13,523 bases of DNA, from contig DKNG01000228.1 of NCBI GenBank assembly GCA_002470185.1, forward strand, positions 190 to 13,712, read 5' to 3'. The position numbers and the translations under genes are program-made. The notes beneath the pieces were generated by a model. That model had not been told where the DNA came from and did not search any database. It saw nothing but the letters and a program-made list of their open reading frames with translations. Below, piece by piece: positions 6,277-11,511 of the stretch (positions are counted from its first letter, which is position 1; each line of letters opens with the position of its first letter). The DNA comes from Arcobacter sp. UBA7394 (GTDB taxonomy: Bacteria > Campylobacterota > Campylobacteria > Campylobacterales > Arcobacteraceae).

Positions 6277-6558
6277 CTAACCTTGAGAATAAACCTCTTT
6301 TAGTCCACATTCTTTACATTTATATTCAATATCATTAACACCTGAACAACCACCATTTTTAAGAACTCTTGCACTTATGGCTTCTGATTTGAACATTGTT
6401 TTTGTATTTTCATCATAGAAAGTTTTTGTTGTGGCACCACAAGATGGACACTCACCTTTATTTAGCTTGTCAACACGAGAGTGTTTACTTTTGAAGTATA
6501 ATAAAACAGAGAATATTACTATTAAAAAAACTAATAGCAAGAAGATTATAGTTTGCAT
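6277..6558 (-). CDS. Small single-pass membrane protein with zinc-ribbon cysteines
   Basis: 93 residues, not assigned to a named family. Residues 2-22 form one strongly hydrophobic membrane helix, followed by a positively charged stretch (KSKHSRVDK) that predicts a cytoplasmic C-terminal part. That part carries CPSC (C37, C40) and CKEC (C81, C84), a spacing typical of a zinc ribbon, plus one extra C71 in NGGCSG. A DNA-, RNA- or protein-binding ribbon tethered to the membrane is likely; the partner is unknown. The gene starts only 11 nt after the dnaK stop, with no clear Shine-Dalgarno sequence, which suggests translation coupled to dnaK. It would be heat-inducible if read from the hrcA promoter. 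Confidence 0.85.
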   Translation of the reverse strand: MQTIIFLLLVFLIVIFSVLLYFKSKHSRVDKLNKGECPSCGATTKTFYDENTKTMFKSEAISARVLKNGGCSGVNDIEYKCKECGLKEVYSQG

Positions 6559-6569
6559 GAAGCAGAGTT

Positions 6570-8456
6570 TTACTCTACTTCAGCGTCGATAACATCGTCA
6601 TCGTCTTTTTTTGCTTTTTGGTTTGGTTGTGCACCAGCTTGGTCACCACCTTCTTTTTTGTACATAGCTTCTGCTAACTTGTGAGATTTTTCAGTTAAAG
6701 CTTTCACTTTTTCTTCAATTTGCTCTTTAGTTGCATTTTCGTCTTTTAATAATTCTTCTAATTCAGCAGCAGAATCAACGATAGCTTTAGTTTCTTCTTC
6801 AGAAACTGCATCTGGGTTTTCTTCTAATGTTTTCTTAGTTGAATGTAATAAAGCGTCAGCTTGGTTTCTTACTTCAATTACTTCTTTTTTCTTAGCATCT
6901 GCTTCTTTGTTAGCTTCTGCTTCATTTACCATTTTTTCGATTTCTTCATCAGATAATCCAGATGAACCAGAAATAGTAATTTTATTTTCTTTACCTGTAC
7001 CTTTATCTTTAGCAGATACATTTAAAACACCATTTGCATCAATATCAAATGTTACTTCAATTTGAGGAACACCTCTTGGAGCTGCTGGAATGTCAGATAA
7101 TTCGAACATACCTAAAGATTTATTATCTTTAGCAAATTCTCTTTCACCTTGACCTACGTGAATTGATACAGCTGGTTGGTTATCTTCAGCAGTTGAGAAT
7201 ACTTGAGATTTCTTAACTGGGATAGTTGTACCTTTTTCAATTAATTTAGTTAAAACTCCACCTAGAGTTTCAATTCCTAATGATAATGGAGTAACGTCTA
7301 ATAATAATACGTCTTTAACATCACCTTTTAATACACCAGCTTGAACAGCAGCACCTGCAGCTACAACTTCATCAGGGTTAACACCTTTGTTTAAGTCTTT
7401 ACCGAAGAATTCTCTTACTACTTCATTTGCTTTTGGTAATCTAGTAGATCCACCAACCATAATGATTTCTTCAATTTCGTCTTTATCTAAACCAGCGTCT
7501 TTTAAAGCAACTTTGATGTGATCTAAAGTTTCAGTAATTAAATCTTCAGTCATAGCTTCAAATTTTGCTCTAGTTAATGATTTAACTAAGTGAACAGGAC
7601 CAGCTGAACCCATAGAGATGAATGGTAAGTTGATTTCTGTTGATTCAGCAGAAGATAATTCTTTCTTAGCGTTCTCAGCAGCATCTTTTAATCTTTGTAA
7701 TGCCATTTTGTCATTTTTAACATCAAAACCATTTTCAGTTTGGAATTCTGCTGCTAACCAATCAATAATAGCGTTATCGAAGTCATCTCCACCTAAGAAT
7801 GCATTACCATCAGTTGATAATACTTCAAAAGTACCATCACCAATTTCAAGTGCAGTAACATCAAAAGTACCACCACCTAAATCATATACTAATACTTTTT
7901 CTTCACCTTTTTTATCTAAACCATATGCTAATGAAGCAGCTGTTGGCTCATTGATAATTCTTAATACGTTTAAACCAGCAATAGTACCAGCTTCTTGAGT
8001 TGCTTTTCTTTGTGCATCATTGAAGTATGCAGGAACAGTAATAACAGCGTCAGTTACAGGAGCTCCTAAATATTCTTCAGCGTCAGCTTTTAATTTTCCT
8101 AAAATCTTTGCAGATACTTCTTGAGGAGTATATACTTTGTCACCAACTTCAACAGCTGCTGCTCCGTTTCTATCAACGATTTTATAACCAACTTTAGATT
8201 GTGCTTCTTTAGCATTCTCTTCGTCCATCATAAGACCCATAATTCTTTTTACAGAATAGATAGTTTTTTCTGGGTTTGTAATAGCTTGTCTTTTTGCTGG
8301 ATCACCAACTAATACTTCGTTTTTGTCTGTAAATGCTACGATTGAAGGAGTTGTGTTCTTACCTTCTTTATTAGGGATAACTTTCGCTTCTCCACCTTCG
8401 TAAACTGCCATACAAGAGTTAGTTGTACCTAAGTCAATTCCAATTACTTTACTCAT
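6570..8456 (-). CDS. dnaK: Chaperone protein DnaK (Hsp70)
   Basis: ATP-dependent cytoplasmic Hsp70 that binds exposed hydrophobic peptides with DnaJ and GrpE. The 628-residue chain is complete. The N-terminal ATPase domain shows GIDLGTTNS (6-14), [12 protein letters not shown] (168-179), [11 protein letters not shown] (190-200) and [11 protein letters not shown] (331-341). The interdomain linker [11 protein letters not shown] is at 382-392, followed by the peptide-binding beta domain and the helical lid. The disordered tail ends in [11 protein letters not shown], as in proteobacterial DnaK. An AAGGA ribosome binding site lies before the ATG. The gene is separated from grpE by 212 nt, long for this operon, because of a 122-nt palindrome. 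DnaJ is not in the window. Confidence 0.99.
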   Translation of the reverse strand: MSKVIGIDLGTTNSCMAVYEGGEAKVIPNKEGKNTTPSIVAFTDKNEVLVGDPAKRQAITNPEKTIYSVKRIMGLMMDEENAKEAQSKVGYKIVDRNGAAAVEVGDKVYTPQEVSAKILGKLKADAEEYLGAPVTDAVITVPAYFNDAQRKATQEAGTIAGLNVLRIINEPTAASLAYGLDKKGEEKVLVYDLGGGTFDVTALEIGDGTFEVLSTDGNAFLGGDDFDNAIIDWLAAEFQTENGFDVKNDKMALQRLKDAAENAKKELSSAESTEINLPFISMGSAGPVHLVKSLTRAKFEAMTEDLITETLDHIKVALKDAGLDKDEIEEIIMVGGSTRLPKANEVVREFFGKDLNKGVNPDEVVAAGAAVQAGVLKGDVKDVLLLDVTPLSLGIETLGGVLTKLIEKGTTIPVKKSQVFSTAEDNQPAVSIHVGQGEREFAKDNKSLGMFELSDIPAAPRGVPQIEVTFDIDANGVLNVSAKDKGTGKENKITISGSSGLSDEEIEKMVNEAEANKEADAKKKEVIEVRNQADALLHSTKKTLEENPDAVSEEETKAIVDSAAELEELLKDENATKEQIEEKVKALTEKSHKLAEAMYKKEGGDQAGAQPNQKAKKDDDDVIDAEVE

Positions 8457-8553
8457 TTTAATTCCTTATCAAGTTTTGTTTTTTAATTTTAATTTCAAAT
8501 ATTTTTTAAATCTATTAGTTTTTTGACATTACGGTCAGTTCAACCAAGTTGCC

Positions 8554-8675
8554 GAAATAGCATATTTTAGGCTAGTTCAAGGCAGACAAGAAATAGAAAG
8601 GAGAAGCTTACTTTTGTAAGTGACTCTTTTATATTTCGTAGTCGAACGTAGAAATAGTCAAAATATGTCTATTTC
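8554..8675. repeat. 122-nt imperfect palindrome between grpE and dnaK (MITE-like or structured repeat)
   Basis: The two halves pair along their whole length. The outer 7 bp GAAATAG (8554-8560)/CTATTTC (8669-8675) are perfect, then CATATTTT (8561-8568) pairs with AAAATATG (8660-8667). Further in, GGCTA pairs with TAGTC (one wobble), then interrupted pairing (TTC/GAA, GAC/GTC, GAAATA/TATTTC, AAAGGAG/CTCTTTT), and a terminal stem-loop CTTAC-TTTT-GTAAG (8607-8620). By hand I count more than 40 pairs, with a few single-base bulges and a weak patch at 8580-8584. The 7-mer GAAATAG occurs at 8554, 8590 and 8651 directly and at 8669 inverted. The grpE TAG stop (8669-8671) and its last Lys codon lie in the outer arm. 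The element codes for nothing evident. Transcribed from the operon promoter it would form a long hairpin that could pause polymerase or be an RNase III target, changing the GrpE:DnaK ratio (inference). Confidence 0.8.
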
Positions 8676-9238
8676 TTACAGATTGAAACCATTGCTGGTC
8701 TTAACAATCTTTCTTTTAATTTATAACCTTTTTGAAGTCTTTGAACAATCATTCCATCTTCATGGTCAGGGCTATCAATTTGCATTACAGCGTCGTGGAA
8801 GTTTGGATCAAATTCACCATCTGTATCAACTGTAGTAATATCATGTTTTTCAAAAGCAGTGTAGAAGTTTTTAATTGTTAATTCAACACCTTCTTTTAAT
8901 TTACCTAATAATTCATCAGCTGGTAAATCTGTTGCTGCTTCTTCAGCTGCTAGTGCCATCTCTAAAGTATCAATAGGAGCTAATAAATCTTTTGCAAACT
9001 TTTCAGATGCATAATCAATTGCTGCATATTTTTCTCTTTCAAGTCTTTTCTTGATGTTTTCAAAATCAGCATGTACTCTTAAGTACTTATCTTCTGATTC
9101 TTTTAATTTTGCTTCAAGTTGTGCAATTTTATCTTCAGCTGTTTCTTCTTTTACTTCTGTAACTTCTTCAGTTGCAGTTTCACAAGTTTCTTCAACAACT
9201 TCTTCAGTTGTTACTTCTTCTTTTTTTTCTTCGCTCAA
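8669..9238 (-). CDS. grpE: Nucleotide exchange factor GrpE (TTG start)
   Basis: Dimeric exchange factor that releases ADP from DnaK. Of 189 residues, the first 33 are Glu/Thr-rich and disordered, about 34-130 form the long helical and dimerising region, and the C-terminal beta domain carries the GrpE signature (about 143-187: FDPNFHDAVMQI and LLRPAMVSI). The start codon is TTG: the start triplet 9236-9238 reads CAA on the plus strand. It is well supported by an AGGAG site 6 nt before it, and no in-frame ATG lies between it and the hrcA stop. That AGGAG overlaps the TAG stop of hrcA, and only 9 nt separate the genes, so translation is probably coupled. The C-terminus ends in ICKK, with the last codon and the stop inside the palindromic element; the original end may have been altered by its arrival. 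Confidence 0.97.
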   Translation of the reverse strand: MSEEKKEEVTTEEVVEETCETATEEVTEVKEETAEDKIAQLEAKLKESEDKYLRVHADFENIKKRLEREKYAAIDYASEKFAKDLLAPIDTLEMALAAEEAATDLPADELLGKLKEGVELTIKNFYTAFEKHDITTVDTDGEFDPNFHDAVMQIDSPDHEDGMIVQRLQKGYKLKERLLRPAMVSICKK

Positions 9239-9247
9239 TTTTATCTC

Positions 9248-10039
9248 CTAAAAAGTTGTAATTTTTTTATAAAAGTATTCATAATTTTTTGGTAATTCGC
9301 CAATTACTAACATTTTCACATCTTCATTATTAACCTTACAATAGTGACAGATACCAATATAATCATCAGGTAAAAGTTCTTCAAAATATAGACCTTCGTC
9401 TACTCTGTCTAAAATTTCACCCTTTAAAAAGCTATTAATTGTTAGTTCATCAAAATTGTAATTCAATGCTAAATTTAAAAATTCTTTATAATTAAAAATT
9501 TCAAAATCCGAATTTTGTATTGTTTGCATTATTGCATCGTGTACTTCATATGCTCCAACATCTTTTGAGATTTTTAAAATATCTTTAGTTGAAATTCCAA
9601 CCATATCTTGTAAAAATCTATAAAGAGCATCAGAGAATTTCACAGTAATTGCAAAAGAAGTAAACTCTAATATCATATATTTATTGTCTACATTAATAAT
9701 GTCATTTAATACATCTGATTTTTCTTTTTTAATAAATACAGAAACTTCAACTTGTGATGCAAAATATTGTAAGGCTGGTAAATTTATATCTTCGATTTTA
9801 AAATTAAGTTTTGTAAGCCAGTATTGTTTTAAAGCTTCAGTAGTTGGGGTTCTTCCACTACTTATATGTTCTTGAGCTAAAAACCCTTCTTCACCCAACT
9901 TCTTAAAGTAACCTCTAATTGTTGCAGGAGAATAAGTAATATCATACATAGATTTTAATTGTGTAGACCCAATAGGTTCACAATGCTCTATATAAGCTTT
10001 AATAATAGACTGTAATAAAAACTCTTTTTTATTAATCAT
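9248..10039 (-). CDS. hrcA: Heat-inducible transcription repressor HrcA (short form)
   Basis: Repressor that binds CIRCE operators and shuts off chaperone genes at normal temperature. The 263-residue protein has an N-terminal winged helix (about 1-75) with the family blocks EPIGSTQLKS (21-30), YSPATIR (36-42) and ISSGRTPTTEALKQYW (59-74). The C-terminal part is short compared with the roughly 340 residues of Firmicutes HrcA but of the size I expect for Campylobacterota HrcA. I choose the ATG at 10039 (MINKKEFLLQS): the longer frame opening with GTG at 10066 would begin inside the CIRCE element and adds nine residues foreign to the family. No strong Shine-Dalgarno precedes this ATG, which fits low repressor output from a strong promoter. 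It heads the hrcA-grpE-dnaK operon and controls it, itself included. Confidence 0.95.
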   Translation of the reverse strand: MINKKEFLLQSIIKAYIEHCEPIGSTQLKSMYDITYSPATIRGYFKKLGEEGFLAQEHISSGRTPTTEALKQYWLTKLNFKIEDINLPALQYFASQVEVSVFIKKEKSDVLNDIINVDNKYMILEFTSFAITVKFSDALYRFLQDMVGISTKDILKISKDVGAYEVHDAIMQTIQNSDFEIFNYKEFLNLALNYNFDELTINSFLKGEILDRVDEGLYFEELLPDDYIGICHYCKVNNEDVKMLVIGELPKNYEYFYKKITTF

Positions 10040-10059
10040 TTTACAACCAATTTTATTTT

Positions 10060-10086
10060 TTAGCACTCGTTGTCTTAAACTGCTAA
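10060..10086. promoter_or_regulatory. CIRCE operator (HrcA binding site), one degenerate half
   Basis: The established CIRCE consensus is TTAGCACTC, nine bases, GAGTGCTAA. Here the half next to hrcA (10060-10068) matches 9 of 9, the spacer is exactly nine bases, and the promoter-side half (10078-10086) reads AACTGCTAA, 7 of 9. The element lies just downstream of the -10 box and covers the expected transcription start, so bound HrcA would block initiation. Confidence 0.9.
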
Positions 10087-10089
10087 AGA

Positions 10090-10119
10090 ATTATAACCTA
10101 TTGAGTGTATCTTTGTCAA
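10090..10119 (-). promoter_or_regulatory. Sigma-70 promoter of the hrcA-grpE-dnaK operon
   Basis: On the minus strand a perfect -35 TTGACA (10114-10119) is followed after 18 nt by a perfect -10 TATAAT (10090-10095). Transcription should begin near 10082-10084, inside the CIRCE element, leaving a leader of about 45 nt before the hrcA ATG. This is the strongest promoter in the window; the full -35 is unusual in a genome of this type. Confidence 0.85.
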
Positions 10120-10371
10120 GTAGTTTTATTTATAAATGAAAAAATTTCTTATAAAATGAATCTAATTTTTTTATTTTTTTATTTCTAATTTTCCAGATGT
10201 TATATTATAAGTTATGGTATGGATAAATTATATACACCAAATGTACACAAATAATTCATAGTATTATTCTAAATCCCTTTTTTTAAGTTTATATAAATTT
10301 TAAGTATGATAAATTGTCACTAAATTGTAATTTATAAACAATTTATATGTAATTTACATGCTAATATACAT
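10120..10371. other. AT-rich regulatory gap upstream of the TAXI-TRAP promoter
   Basis: About 250 bp between the two divergent promoters with no credible gene. The half near hrcA is low-complexity A/T with long T runs. The half near the transporter holds two dyads and a helical-turn-spaced direct repeat, listed separately. No RNA gene or riboswitch fold is evident to me. Confidence 0.6.
10322..10359. promoter_or_regulatory. Tandem dyads and direct repeat, possible operator of the TAXI-TRAP operon
   Basis: Two symmetric sites sit side by side. AAATGT-like arms AAATTGT (10322-10328) and ACAATTT (10338-10344) are separated by 9 nt, and ATGTAA-T-TTACAT (10347-10359) is a perfect 13-bp palindrome. 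The 9-mer TGTAATTTA occurs in both, at 10326 and 10348, exactly 22 nt apart, about two DNA turns. The pair lies 14-51 nt upstream of the presumed -35, where an activator could bind. The regulator is unknown. Confidence 0.4.
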
Positions 10372-10372
10372 C

Positions 10373-10400
10373 TTGATTATTTTATTGTATCTGATATAAT
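10373..10400 (+). promoter_or_regulatory. Promoter of the TAXI-TRAP operon
   Basis: TTGATT (10373-10378), 16 nt, then TATAAT (10395-10400), preceded by TG at 10392-10393 to make an extended -10. Transcription would start near 10407, giving a leader of about 50 nt with a strong AAGGAG site. Confidence 0.7.
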
Positions 10401-10455
10401 TATCATAGTGTTGTTTCACAAAACTAACTTACATATTAATTTTAAGGAGAAAAGA

Positions 10456-11403
10456 ATGAAAAAAATCGCTACAGCTGCTCTTTTAGGAGCATTAACACTT
10501 CCAGCTTTCGCTGCTGAATTTGTAACAATTGGTACAGGTGGAGTTACAGGAACTTACTACCCAACAGGTGGTGCAGTTTGTAGACTTGTAAACAAATACA
10601 AGAAAGAGACTAAAATCAGATGTTCTGTTGAATCAACTGGTGGTTCTGTATACAATATTAATACTATTAAAAATGGTGAATTAGATTTCGGTATTGCACA
10701 ATCTGATGTTGTATACCAAGCTTCTAAAGGTATTAAGAAATTTGCTGATAAACCAGTAAAAAAATTAAGATCTGTAATGGCTATTTATCCTGAATTATTC
10801 ACATTAGTTACAAGAAAAGATGCAAACATCAATGGTGTTGCTGATCTTAAAAACAAAAGAATTAACTTAGGAAATCCAGGTTCTGGTAATGAAGCTACTG
10901 CTTTAGCATTATTCAAAGCTGTTGGTATGACTAAAGATGATTTAAAATTTGCAGGGGCTTTAAAAGCTGCTGAAATGCCAGATGCATTAAGAGATAACAA
11001 AATTGACGGTTACTTCTACATGGTAGGTCACCCTACTGCAAATATTAAAGATGCTTCTAACTCTGTTGACGTAAAAATCACTCCATTAGTTGGTGATAAA
11101 GTTGATGCATTAGTTAAAGCTAACCCATACTTTGCACAAGCAGATGTTCCTGCTGGAATGTACAAAGGTAACCCAGAAGCTACTCCTACATTTGGTGTTA
11201 AAGCTGTATTAGTTTCTAGTACTGATGTAAGTGATAAAGCAGTTTATACTGTTGTTAAAGCTATCTTAGAAAACTTCGATGCTTTCAAAAAATTACACCC
11301 TGCTTACGCGAACATTACAAAAGAATCTTTATTAGACGGTCTTTCTGCTCCAATGCATGAAGGTGCTAAAAAGTACTTCAAAGAAGCTGGAATTTTAAAA
11401 TAA
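10456..11403 (+). CDS. TAXI-family TRAP transporter solute-binding protein
   Basis: Periplasmic binding protein that hands its ligand to the TRAP permease encoded next. The 315-residue precursor has a signal peptide (MKKIATAALLGALTLPAFA, cleavage about residue 19-20). The mature part shows the TAXI hallmarks: IGTGGVTGTYYPTGGAVCRL (25-44), STGGSVYNINTIKNGELDFG (60-79), LGNPGSGNEATALALF (138-153) and GYFYMVGHPTANI (185-197). C42 and C56 could form a disulfide in the periplasm. I choose the ATG at 10456 because AAGGAG (10444-10449) precedes it and it starts the signal peptide; a GTG 48 nt upstream would add 16 residues before the signal peptide and lies at the predicted transcription start. The ligand cannot be told from sequence; known TAXI systems carry organic acids such as glutamate or 2-oxoglutarate. 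Confidence 0.95.
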   Translation: MKKIATAALLGALTLPAFAAEFVTIGTGGVTGTYYPTGGAVCRLVNKYKKETKIRCSVESTGGSVYNINTIKNGELDFGIAQSDVVYQASKGIKKFADKPVKKLRSVMAIYPELFTLVTRKDANINGVADLKNKRINLGNPGSGNEATALALFKAVGMTKDDLKFAGALKAAEMPDALRDNKIDGYFYMVGHPTANIKDASNSVDVKITPLVGDKVDALVKANPYFAQADVPAGMYKGNPEATPTFGVKAVLVSSTDVSDKAVYTVVKAILENFDAFKKLHPAYANITKESLLDGLSAPMHEGAKKYFKEAGILK

Positions 11404-11413
11404 TTCCTAGTAC

Positions 11414-11433
11414 TCAAGGGCTTTTGCCCTTGA
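11414..11433 (+). terminator. Intercistronic hairpin (attenuator) between binding protein and permease
   Basis: Perfect 8-bp stem TCAAGGGC/GCCCTTGA closed by a TTTT loop, the most GC-rich short stem near the operon. A run of five T follows at 11441-11445 after a 7-nt gap. It starts 11 nt after the binding-protein stop. It probably stops part of the transcription or protects the 5' message, giving more binding protein than permease, a common need in such transporters. A second, weaker pairing (ATACGC 11446-11451 with GCGTAT 11474-11479) follows. Confidence 0.75.
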
Positions 11434-11511
11434 AACCTAATTTTTATACGCAATTTAAAAACTACTTTGAATGGCGTATGACAAATAACTTAAATATTTA
11501 AAGGATTTACT

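Noticed and set aside
7618..7998. Open frame of 126 codons on the plus strand inside dnaK
   Set aside because: It is antisense to the highly conserved ATPase domain of dnaK, has no ribosome binding site or family features, and its composition is explained by dnaK codon use.
8620..8835. Plus-strand open frame starting in the palindrome and running into grpE
   Set aside because: It is antisense to the conserved 3' end of grpE and starts within the inverted repeat; no protein family features are seen.
10040..10066. N-terminal extension of hrcA from a GTG codon
   Set aside because: The GTG falls within the CIRCE element, close to the expected transcription start; the ATG at 10039 fits the family start.
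10408..10455. N-terminal extension of the TAXI protein from a GTG codon
   Set aside because: It would place 16 extra residues before a typical signal peptide, and the GTG sits at the predicted transcription start; AAGGAG supports the ATG at 10456.
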